Shown here piece by piece: positions 7,669 through 14,720 of a stretch of 35,853 nt of DNA. Source of the stretch: Acidobacteriota bacterium (lineage in GTDB: Bacteria; Acidobacteriota; Terriglobia; Bryobacterales; Bryobacteraceae); the NCBI GenBank assembly GCA_016870995.1, contig VFZU01000055.1:1-35853 (forward strand). The letters run 5' to 3'. The notes below the pieces were generated by a model. The model did no database searches, was not told the origin of the DNA, and worked only from the letters and a program-made list of their open reading frames with translations. The translations under genes were made by a program, and so were the position numbers. Every line of letters begins with the position of its first letter. Position 1 is the stretch's first letter.

Positions 7669-8454
7669 ATGTCCGCCCAGAACAAAGAACAACCGATTTA
7701 CCTGATCAAGAAGAAGATCCACGGCCACGGCCACCATGGCGGCGCCTGGAAGGTCGCCTATGCCGACTTCGTCACCGCGATGATGGCCTTCTTCATGGTT
7801 ATGTGGCTGATGGGGTCTTCTGAAAAAGTCAAAAATGCCGTCAGTGGCTACTTCCGCGATCCAGCCGGCTTCAAGAAACAATCCGGCACGGGCATGTCGG
7901 GCGAAGGTGAACAGATCACACTTTCCAAAGACGACATGGAAGGCCTCAAAGACAAGATCGAGGCCGCCATGAAACAGATGCCCGACTTCAAACAGATCAA
8001 AGACCACGTCACCATGACGGTCACCGGCGAAGGTCTCCGCATCGAGCTTCTTGAAAAAGAAAAGGGCATGTTCTTCCAGTCCGGCAGCGCCAACCCAAGC
8101 GATTTCGGCAAAGACCTCATCGACCGCATGAGCGCCGAATTAGCCAAACTCCCCAACACCATCGTCATCGAGGGCCATACAGACTCGAAGCCTTTCAACC
8201 CCGAAAACGGCTACTCCAACTGGGAGCTCTCTTCCGACCGCGCCAACGCGGCCCGCCGCCTCATGTCCACCAGCGGCATCCGCCCCGATCAGATCAAACA
8301 GGTACGCGGCTTTGCCGACCAGCGTCTTATGGACGAAAAAGACCCCTCCGCCGCCAAGAATCGCCGTATCTCTGTCATCGTTCAATATCAGCAGTCGGCC
8401 TATGATCCCAAGGACGACGAGGAAGATCCCAAAGACGCTCACGGTAAAAAATAA
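7669..8454 (+). CDS. motB: Flagellar motor stator protein MotB (possibly cut short by a nonsense codon)
   Basis: 261 residues. A His-rich basic N-terminus (HGHGHHGG) leads into the single TM helix YADFVTAMMAFFMVMWLMG, whose Asp33 is the proton-carrying residue. The C-terminal half is an OmpA-like peptidoglycan-binding domain (IEGHTDSKPF, SSDRANAARRL, NRRISVIV), which anchors the stator to the cell wall. Starts 3 nt after motA. The end is odd: after DPKDDEEDPKDAHGKK comes TAA, yet the same frame continues for 44 codons with the same His/Asp/Lys-rich character. A single change of TAA to AAA, GAA or CAA would give a 306-residue protein. Confidence 0.95.
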   Translation: MSAQNKEQPIYLIKKKIHGHGHHGGAWKVAYADFVTAMMAFFMVMWLMGSSEKVKNAVSGYFRDPAGFKKQSGTGMSGEGEQITLSKDDMEGLKDKIEAAMKQMPDFKQIKDHVTMTVTGEGLRIELLEKEKGMFFQSGSANPSDFGKDLIDRMSAELAKLPNTIVIEGHTDSKPFNPENGYSNWELSSDRANAARRLMSTSGIRPDQIKQVRGFADQRLMDEKDPSAAKNRRISVIVQYQQSAYDPKDDEEDPKDAHGKK

Positions 8455-8589
8455 GGTGGTCATTGTGGTGGGCATGGCGGCGGCCACGGCGACAAGAAAG
8501 ACGACCACGCCAAAGCCGACGACCACGCCAAAAAAGACGATCACGGCAAAGGCGACCACAAACCCGCCAAGCCCTCTGCCGCCCACTAG
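8455..8589 (+). other. In-frame His/Asp/Lys-rich extension downstream of the motB stop
   Basis: Read in the motB frame, the 44 codons after the TAA at 8452-8454 encode GGHCGGHGGGHG, then DKKDDHAKADDHAKKDDHGK and a short Pro/Ala tail, ending at TAG 8587-8589. Its composition continues that of the MotB C-terminus before the stop, whereas the other frames give Thr/Pro or Arg-rich nonsense. It is therefore most likely the lost end of motB, or a stretch reached by stop readthrough. The His content suggests metal binding. Confidence 0.65.
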
Positions 8590-8629
8590 TCGCCTTGAGT
8601 TTCATCCCCGCGGTAATAAGCTCTTGGCC

Positions 8630-9190
8630 ATGGTTGCCCTTGAAGAAGCCATCAAAGCCCGTGACCTTCAACAGGCCCTCAATCTAGTCGCCTCAGACCC
8701 CTCGCTCTGCTCGAACCAGACCAGCATGGGCGTCTCGGTCCTCATGATGGCCCTTTACTTTGAGTTGCCTCAGCTCGCTCGCGCCATCCAGGCAAACCTC
8801 ACCCATCTCACCTTCTTTGAGTCAGCCGCTATGGGAGACCTCAGTGCGGTCCAACAAGCCGTCGCCGCAGACCTAAACCAACGCAACGCCTTTTCTCCCG
8901 ACGGGTTCACCGTCCTCGGTCTCGCGATTTTCTTTCGTCAGCCCCAAGTGGCCCAATGGCTCATCGAAGCGGGTGCCGACGTCAATCTCCCCGCCGCTAA
9001 CGCACGCAAAGTCGCTCCAATCCCCGCCGCTTGCGCCCGTAACGATCTCGATACGCTCCGCCTGCTCATCGCCGCCGGAGCCAACCCCGACTTGGCCCAG
9101 GAAGGCGGCTTTACTGTCCGCCAGGCAATCGCCACCAACAATCAGAAAATGGAAGCGATGCTCCGCGCCGCTGGCGCCACTCTCGCCTAA
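8630..9190 (+). CDS. Ankyrin-repeat protein
   Basis: 186 residues. Ankyrin-type repeats are visible: DGFTVLGLAIFFRQPQVAQW and LIEAGADVNLPAAN, followed by ARNDLDTLRLLIAAGANPDL and GGFTVRQAIATNNQKMEAML. The N-terminal third is also helical and repeat-like. The ATG at 8630 is the first with good protein character; the frame is open upstream but there it is out of phase with motB. Such proteins act as binding scaffolds; no signal peptide is seen, so it is probably cytoplasmic. It lies 40 nt after the end of the motB extension and may share its transcript. Ends by overlapping the stop of the convergent lipoprotein gene. Confidence 0.8.
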   Translation: MVALEEAIKARDLQQALNLVASDPSLCSNQTSMGVSVLMMALYFELPQLARAIQANLTHLTFFESAAMGDLSAVQQAVAADLNQRNAFSPDGFTVLGLAIFFRQPQVAQWLIEAGADVNLPAANARKVAPIPAACARNDLDTLRLLIAAGANPDLAQEGGFTVRQAIATNNQKMEAMLRAAGATLA

Positions 9191-10065
9191 ACCAGCTTCC
9201 GCGCCGTCAACCACTCCACGGCCACATCCTCAAAACCGCGCTTGTTCAACTCCACCTCGGCATTCAGGTTCACCATCGTCAACTGATCCAGCTTCCCACT
9301 CAAAGACTCAAGCACTGGCAGGATTGATGGGTACTTGCGAGCTGCCTCCAACCGGTAAATGATCACTCCCGGGTTCGGGCTGAACGTCCTCAAGTCATCC
9401 TCAAGCACTTTGTATTTGGGATCCCGTAACCTCGGGTCCGTCGACCCCGTGATCAGAATGTCAATCCGCCTCTCGCGCAGCCCAAAGAACAACTGATTCA
9501 CTGGCTCAAGCCGCGTCCCCCCACGTTCTGTCAGCTTGTATTGCACCTTCAGCTCGTTGTACCCCTCGGTGCTCTGTGCAAATTCGCTCGTGCAACCCAG
9601 CCGCCAACCATCCTTGGATGCCGCCGCTTCGCTCAACTTCTGCATCGAGAAAAAGTTCGGATTATCGGCCATCACCACCGCCGTATGGGTATTCTCGAAT
9701 CCGAGAAAAGGCAGACAGCTCGCCTGCGCATTCACTTCCAGTCCCTTCCGCATCACCCCCAGCATCAGGTCCGCATCCTGCTGATCCTGCGCCTTCAGCA
9801 AAACCTTGAATGCAATCCGCGAATATTCCGGATAAACATCCATCTCTCCACCCTGCAGCGAGTTGTAAACCGACATCGCACCGGTGATTCCAACGCGCCG
9901 GTCCAGCCGCGCCTTCAGCTTCCGCTCAAGCAACTGCGCAATGATCTCCGCAATCAGCCGGTTCTCCGGAGTTTCCCGCGATCCAGCCACCAGCTTCGGC
10001 GTACTCGTGCAACCAGACAAACCGGCCAATACCGGTGCCGCCAATAACTTTCTTCGCGTCAACAT
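9187..10065 (-). CDS. Lipoprotein, OpuAC/ProX-like substrate-binding protein
   Basis: 292 residues. MLTRRKLLAAPVLAGLSGC is a lipoprotein signal with Cys19 as lipidation site. The mature part resembles glycine betaine/choline-type binding proteins of ABC importers: LIAEIIAQLLERKL, then LQGGEMDVYPEYSRIAFKVL and INILI-like RRIDILITGSTDPRLRD. The ATG at 10065 is decided by a good ribosome site, GGAGGAAG, overlapping the stop of the preceding gene. No ABC permease or ATPase is nearby, so it is an orphan binding protein. Its place at the end of a guanine deaminase/nucleoside operon suggests a purine-related ligand, but that is inference from position only. Confidence 0.8.
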   Translation of the reverse strand: MLTRRKLLAAPVLAGLSGCTSTPKLVAGSRETPENRLIAEIIAQLLERKLKARLDRRVGITGAMSVYNSLQGGEMDVYPEYSRIAFKVLLKAQDQQDADLMLGVMRKGLEVNAQASCLPFLGFENTHTAVVMADNPNFFSMQKLSEAAASKDGWRLGCTSEFAQSTEGYNELKVQYKLTERGGTRLEPVNQLFFGLRERRIDILITGSTDPRLRDPKYKVLEDDLRTFSPNPGVIIYRLEAARKYPSILPVLESLSGKLDQLTMVNLNAEVELNKRGFEDVAVEWLTARKLV

Positions 10066-10079
10066 ACTTCTACTTCCTC

Positions 10080-11111
10080 CTAGTTCGGCAACTCGTTGCG
10101 ATACTTCTTCCAATTCCCCGTCAACTCGTGCACCACCGTTGAGCCCACCTTCCAGGCGCTCTCCACCGCTGGCATAAACCCAGCATAGCCACCCGCCTTG
10201 TTCTCGGCCAAACTCTCCGCCGCCGTAATCTGCGGCCTCTGGCTATCGAAGTTGCTCGCCGTCCGCAACACCAGTACCCGGTTCACGTCCACCTTGCCGG
10301 CCTTCGCGAGAAAGTGCAAAGACTGCAGCGTCCCGGTATCTTCCATCGCCGTCGTCACATAGTTCGCTGCATCCTTCGTGTGATACTTCACCCAATCATT
10401 CGCCCATTCGTTCAACAGCTTCCCGTGCCAGAACGTCGAAGACTGCAACGTATCCCCCTTCAGCACAAACGGCGCCTTCTGAGCATTCGGCAATCCCGTC
10501 ATCAACGCCCGCCGCTCCTTGAGCGCCGGCGTATCGCCCAGATCCATCCCCTTCGTCAACCCATACGCCCAATCCACCAGCCCCACATTCAACTTGTACA
10601 TCTCTCCTTCATTTGGCTCCCGCACGGGTTGCTCATAAGGCACCGCTTTGCGCAACGGCACAAACCCGGTCTTCCACCCCGCCGGAATCTCTCGCCCGTC
10701 GATCTCATGGCCAAGATCCCCATCCACAACATAGGTCGCCCACGCCGCGCTTCCCAGCGAAGCATCCGCCGGGTCCACGCCGGCAATCCCCGCCACCAGC
10801 CAATACGCCTTCGTCAGATCAAATCGTGGGTCCATCCCCAGCGCCATCACACTCGCAGCCGCCTTGGCCGTCCCCACTCCCGTCACCATCGCGATCAGCC
10901 CCTTGCCATCCGTGCGCAAGTCGCGATTGCCCTGCGGAAACGCAAGCTTCTGCGCCAACTTCTCACGCTCCACCCACAGTTGAAATTCCCCAGGCGCGTC
11001 CCCCGTATCCTCGCCTCTCTCAAACATGGTCACCACAACCACCTTGACCTCTTGCTTCTTCTGCGCGCTCAAGCTCAGCGCCGCCATCATCAATAAGCCA
11101 ATCCACTTCAT
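10080..11111 (-). CDS. Secreted NUP-family protein (purine nucleoside permease/phosphorylase fold)
   Basis: 343 residues. MKWIGLLMMAALSLSA is a Sec signal peptide. The body matches the NUP family: KVVVVTMFERGEDTGDAPGE near the start, then IAMVTGVGTAKAAASVMAL and YWLVAGIAGVDPADASLGSA, which have the look of the nucleoside phosphorylase superfamily, and later NYVTTAMEDTGTLQSL and LVLRTASNFDSQRP. Family members are annotated as nucleoside permeases, but with a signal peptide and no TM helices a periplasmic nucleoside-binding or nucleoside-cleaving role is at least as likely. Start decided by GAGGAAATCGC-ATG; the ATG overlaps the TGA of the upstream lyase gene (ATGA), so the two are coupled. Confidence 0.82.
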   Translation of the reverse strand: MKWIGLLMMAALSLSAQKKQEVKVVVVTMFERGEDTGDAPGEFQLWVEREKLAQKLAFPQGNRDLRTDGKGLIAMVTGVGTAKAAASVMALGMDPRFDLTKAYWLVAGIAGVDPADASLGSAAWATYVVDGDLGHEIDGREIPAGWKTGFVPLRKAVPYEQPVREPNEGEMYKLNVGLVDWAYGLTKGMDLGDTPALKERRALMTGLPNAQKAPFVLKGDTLQSSTFWHGKLLNEWANDWVKYHTKDAANYVTTAMEDTGTLQSLHFLAKAGKVDVNRVLVLRTASNFDSQRPQITAAESLAENKAGGYAGFMPAVESAWKVGSTVVHELTGNWKKYRNELPN

Positions 11112-12169
11112 GCGATTTCCTCTTCCGTAAACGCGCCGCAACTTGAGCCGCGCCGCAAAAATACCATCAATCCCTCAACCGTCGCCGCATCGTCAAACTG
11201 CGTCCCGGCCCGCGTCGCCTTCGTCTGCGCTTCCTGAAACGACTTGTACCTCCGCAGCACGTCATCCCGATGCGCTTCGAAGAACTCATACAGCGCCGCA
11301 TACCGGCTCAACAACTGCCCCGGGTGCACATCCCACCCGCAATACATGCCTTCGTTCAACGCCCGCGCCACTGCCTTGCGATGCCCCTCAAAAGCATCCC
11401 GCCGCGCCGCAGCATCCTCTCCGGTCGGCAACTTCGTATACACCCCATCGCTCACCGCCACACCCAGCGGCGTCAATACCTGCTGCATCGTCCATCGCGC
11501 CAGCGTCGCATACGGATGATCCAGCGATTGTGCCGGCGCCGGCACCTGCATCGAGCTCAGATAGTCGTAACACCCAAAGTGCCCGGCATCCAAGCGGTTC
11601 TCGCAAGTCCGCGCGATCTCCGCCAGGTTCCTCACCGCCGAAGGATGCTCCACCAAAATCTCGTGCCGCAGCGTCATCCCCGGCAATCGAAACTTCACCT
11701 CGGCCTTCTCCAGCATCTCCCGCCAACACTTCGCCTCTTCCACCTTTTCGATCTTCGGCTGCGTCACAATCAACTGCTTCGGCAACGGCGCACCCGTCGC
11801 ATACTTCAAAAACGTTTCCAGCGTCCGCCACGCCCGCCGGTAATCCGCTTTCGGCCGAATGCCGATCCGTCGTGGCAATCCTCCCGCCAGCGACATCCGC
11901 GCAAATTCAATCCCTGCCTGCGTTGCCGCCTGATCCTCTTCCTCTTCGCTCCGCCACCCGAATCCATCCTCGAAATCGATCCGAAAATCCTCCACCGGCT
12001 CCCGGCGCAGTTTCTCCTTCACCTTCTCGCTCACCAACGCGGCCTCCGGGCTTCCCAGCGCCCGCTCGCCCAACTTCGCAAACAGGCCCGGCTTGAACAA
12101 ATGCGCCCCGCCATAAAAAACATGCGCCACCATCCGTGGCGCCTTCGAGTCAATAGCGAATCTTTCCAT
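11108..12169 (-). CDS. DUF6986-like protein, HpcH/HpaI (citrate lyase beta-like) aldolase fold
   Basis: 353 residues. Visible marks: DFRIDFEDGFGWRSEEEEDQ, GLPRRIGIRPK, ILVEHPSAVRNL, DAGHFGCYDYLSS, QSLDHPYATLARW, SDGVYTKLPTG and MYCGWDVHPGQLLSRYAAL. These fit the DUF6986 family, which has the TIM-barrel fold of metal-dependent HpcH/citrate lyase enzymes that cleave or form C-C bonds next to a carboxylate. The acidic residues of DFEDGFG and EHP are candidates for metal binding. The start may be 12169 (overlapping guaD by 20 nt, GAGG close upstream) or the internal ATG at 12133 (MVAHVFYGG, no overlap). Coupled to guaD before it and the NUP gene after it; a step in purine breakdown is inferred. 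Confidence 0.8.
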   Translation of the reverse strand: MERFAIDSKAPRMVAHVFYGGAHLFKPGLFAKLGERALGSPEAALVSEKVKEKLRREPVEDFRIDFEDGFGWRSEEEEDQAATQAGIEFARMSLAGGLPRRIGIRPKADYRRAWRTLETFLKYATGAPLPKQLIVTQPKIEKVEEAKCWREMLEKAEVKFRLPGMTLRHEILVEHPSAVRNLAEIARTCENRLDAGHFGCYDYLSSMQVPAPAQSLDHPYATLARWTMQQVLTPLGVAVSDGVYTKLPTGEDAAARRDAFEGHRKAVARALNEGMYCGWDVHPGQLLSRYAALYEFFEAHRDDVLRRYKSFQEAQTKATRAGTQFDDAATVEGLMVFLRRGSSCGAFTEEEIA

Positions 12170-12617
12170 AGTCCTCGCGCCACAAATCCAATGCGGCGAG
12201 TGCCTCCTCGCGATGAGATTGAATCAGCGGCAGGCTCCGCGCCCCCGGCTCCAGTTGGATTTCCTTGTACAAAAACTCGTCGTCAAACCCAGCCTCTGCC
12301 GCATCCTTCCGCCCAGCCCCAAACACCACCCGCTCCGCCCTCGCCCAATAAATCGCCGCCAGACACATCGGGCACGGCTCACAACTCGTATAGATCTCGC
12401 ACCCCTTCAGCTCAAAGCACTGCAAATGCTGGCACGCCCGCCGGATCGCCACAACCTCGGCATGCGCCGTCGGGTCCAGCGACGTCGTCACCAGATTCAC
12501 ACCCTCAGCCACGATCTCCCCATCGCGCACCACCACAGCCCCAAACGGCCCCCCGTTCCGGGTTTTCACATTTTCGATGGCAAGCTCAATCGCTCGCTTC
12601 AAAAACTGGTTCTCCAT
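12150..12617 (-). CDS. guaD: Guanine deaminase (cytidine deaminase fold)
   Basis: 155 residues, the length of the small B. subtilis-type guanine deaminase, which turns guanine into xanthine and ammonia in the cytoplasm. PTAHAEVVAIRRAC supplies the zinc-binding His and catalytic Glu, and TSCEPCPMCLAAIYWARAE the two zinc-binding Cys. AAEAGFDDEFLYKEI in the C-terminal part is characteristic of GuaD rather than tRNA-adenosine deaminases. The ATG at 12617 (MENQFLKRAIELAIENV) is chosen; the frame upstream to 12770 runs antisense-like through the kinase gene end. First gene of the apparent purine operon, 19 nt after the hybrid kinase gene. Confidence 0.9.
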   Translation of the reverse strand: MENQFLKRAIELAIENVKTRNGGPFGAVVVRDGEIVAEGVNLVTTSLDPTAHAEVVAIRRACQHLQCFELKGCEIYTSCEPCPMCLAAIYWARAERVVFGAGRKDAAEAGFDDEFLYKEIQLEPGARSLPLIQSHREEALAALDLWREDYGKIRY

Positions 12618-12636
12618 GTGGCAGAACCCATTATCG

Positions 12637-14565
12637 CTAGCTTGCCGCGTGCCGTGCCGCGCCGCCATCCAGAACTTCGCGCACCTTGCCCAGCAAACTG
12701 CCCAGCGTGAACGGCTTCTGCAGGAAGGCCGTCCCCGGAGGAAACTGCCCTTCCTCGAGCACACTCTCATCCGTGTACCCGCTCACAAACAACACCTTCA
12801 GCCCGCCATAGGTCAACAGCGCCCGCTGGCTCAGCTCCACCCCGTTCATGCCAGGCATCATCACATCGGTCAACAGCAGGTCCACTTGATGCCCATCCTC
12901 GGCCAGCACCTTCAGCGCCTCGTCTCCGCTGGCAGCCTCCAGCACTTGATATCCCTGACGCTTCAAGATCTTCCTCACCAACGCGCGAATCCCACCTTCG
13001 TCTTCCACCACCAGAATCGTCTCCAGCTGCACTTCCGGCTCCGCTGCCACTTCAGGCGCAACGGCCGCCACCGGCGCTCGCTCCGCCTCAAGCTCAGCCT
13101 CGCTCACCACCGGCAAATAGATGTGAATGTGCTTGCCTTCTACCGTCAAATCTCCATGGCTCTGCCGCACAATTTGATACGCCGCCGACACTCCTAGCTC
13201 CACCTCGCGGTCCGCTTCTTCCAGCGCCAGCCACGGCTCAAGCATCTCGATGATGTCCGCCTCCGCCGAATACTCCAGCGTCAAGCGAACCCAGGCCCCA
13301 GGCATCTGGCCCGCCACGGCTTCTCCGCGCAACACATTCTCCGCTCGCACATTCAAGCTGCCAGCCCCGGCTCCCCGCCGCGCCAGCTGCACCAGCGCCT
13401 CCTCCATCTGGTCGCCATCGATCCGCGCCTTGGCGATTCCCGCCGCCACTTCCAGCTTTAGCTCCGCCCCGCGCAATGCTTGTTCCATCCGTGGCCGCGC
13501 CTGCGCCAGCATCGCTCCCACACTCGTGATCTTCGGGTGCACCACCGGCCGCCGCGTATAGGTTTGAAACTGCGTCGTGATCCCGTACAACCGCTCAGTC
13601 GCCCCCAGAATCTCCTTCATGTCGCGATGCAACGGATGATCCGCCGGCAGTGCGTTCTTCATCTCCTCGCCATACCCGGACACAATCATCAGCAGATTGT
13701 TCAAGTCATGCGCCAGCTTCGCGCTCAACCGCTGCAACGCCTCGCCCTTCCGCGACAAACTCGTCTGCTGCTCCACCTCACGCCGCTCCGTGATGTTCAC
13801 CGTAAAGCCGGCCAGCCGCATCGGCTTGCCCTGCTCGTCACGGATCACCCTCACCGTCTCGCGAACCCAAAACACTTCCCCACCGGCATGTTGCGCCGCA
13901 AACTCGATCGAAAACACCGTCCCCACGCTTCCGCCGAGCGAATCATAAAACGCATCCACTCGCTCACGGTCCGCCTGCGCCACCCGCAACCCCCAAACCG
14001 CCTGATCCTCCATCCAGCGCTTCGCCGGATATCCAAACAGCGCTTCGGCCCCACCGCTTGCATACGCAATCGCACCTGCTGCGTAATCCACCTCCCACAG
14101 CATCCCTTCGATCGACTCAGCAACATCCAGCGCCTTCTTCTTCTCCCCCGTCAACGCAGCCCCGGCCTCGGCCCGATCCTCAAACACGATCAGCGCCTCT
14201 GATTCCGAATCCTCTTCCCAGCTCCGCAACGGCAACACCGTCACCATCAGCACCCGCTCATCCCACACCATCTCTTGCCGCGGCATGGCGACGCTGGCCT
14301 TCACCACCTGCTCCACCTGGCTCTCGAGCCCGCTGATATCCACCAGCTCGCGCAAGTTCTTGCCCAGAATGTCTTCGTTCTTTTTCCCCACCCGGGCTCG
14401 AAACTGCCGGTTCGCCGACACCGCTGTCAAACCGGGCCCCACGATCAACAACCCAACCGGAATGCTCGCAACAATTTCCTGGTAATAGCGCCGCTCCGTC
14501 TCCACCACAGCGAGCAGACGCGCCACCTCTTTCGGCTTCCACTTGTCGAATTCGGCGCGCTCCAT
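12637..14565 (-). CDS. Hybrid sensor protein: PAS domains, degenerate histidine kinase core, receiver
   Basis: 642 residues, cytoplasmic (no TM segment). Order: PAS-like domain (residues about 25-130), second PAS/PAC (about 155-270, ending in VNITERREVEQ), a HisKA helix with LAHDLNNLLMIVSGYG (His near 287), an ATPase-like region and a receiver (about 515-630) with VVEDE, the phospho-accepting LLLTDVMMPGMNG and FLQKPF. The ATPase part is degenerate: the N-box Asn position reads QLARRGAGAG and the DxGxG and GxGLG boxes are absent (YSAEADIIEM, REVELGV). It may thus accept or sense rather than catalyse phosphorylation, while the receiver seems intact. GGAGAG lies 7 nt before the ATG. It ends 19 nt before guaD, with which it may be co-transcribed. 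Confidence 0.88.
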   Translation of the reverse strand: MERAEFDKWKPKEVARLLAVVETERRYYQEIVASIPVGLLIVGPGLTAVSANRQFRARVGKKNEDILGKNLRELVDISGLESQVEQVVKASVAMPRQEMVWDERVLMVTVLPLRSWEEDSESEALIVFEDRAEAGAALTGEKKKALDVAESIEGMLWEVDYAAGAIAYASGGAEALFGYPAKRWMEDQAVWGLRVAQADRERVDAFYDSLGGSVGTVFSIEFAAQHAGGEVFWVRETVRVIRDEQGKPMRLAGFTVNITERREVEQQTSLSRKGEALQRLSAKLAHDLNNLLMIVSGYGEEMKNALPADHPLHRDMKEILGATERLYGITTQFQTYTRRPVVHPKITSVGAMLAQARPRMEQALRGAELKLEVAAGIAKARIDGDQMEEALVQLARRGAGAGSLNVRAENVLRGEAVAGQMPGAWVRLTLEYSAEADIIEMLEPWLALEEADREVELGVSAAYQIVRQSHGDLTVEGKHIHIYLPVVSEAELEAERAPVAAVAPEVAAEPEVQLETILVVEDEGGIRALVRKILKRQGYQVLEAASGDEALKVLAEDGHQVDLLLTDVMMPGMNGVELSQRALLTYGGLKVLFVSGYTDESVLEEGQFPPGTAFLQKPFTLGSLLGKVREVLDGGAARHAAS

Positions 14566-14658
14566 AGATAACTCTCCATCAATAGTCTCATCCGCCAGAT
14601 CAAGCCACTCAAGGTACTTTGCGGTTGCCTGGTATCAGTACTATTCGCCTAATCGGCG

Positions 14659-14698
14659 CACCCCACCCTGCCCCGCACCGGGTGGAGTGGGAGTTTTT
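14659..14698. terminator. Terminator-like hairpin with T-run
   Basis: CACCCCACCC (14659-14668) pairs with GGGTGGAGTG (14680-14689) over ten positions with one mismatch and an 11-nt loop, followed by TTTTT at 14694-14698. The T-run makes it work best on the + strand, yet no + gene ends nearby; on the minus strand it lies about 23 nt past the TPR gene stop and could act as its 3' hairpin. Confidence 0.5.
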
Positions 14699-14720
14699 GA
14701 ACCCTCAAATGGGGGTATTC

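Noticed and set aside
7138-8007. 289-codon minus-strand frame across motA/motB
   Set aside because: Antisense to two certain genes; composition His/Asp/Gly-rich without motifs.
8452-8454. Genome-wide stop-codon reassignment explaining both in-frame stops
   Set aside because: One stop is TAA and the other TAG, and other genes in the window end normally at TAA, TAG and TGA. A changed code is therefore unlikely; mutation, error or local readthrough is simpler.
13480-14202. 240-codon plus-strand frame inside the hybrid kinase gene
   Set aside because: Arg/His/Pro-rich antisense shadow created by high GC at the third base; no domain.
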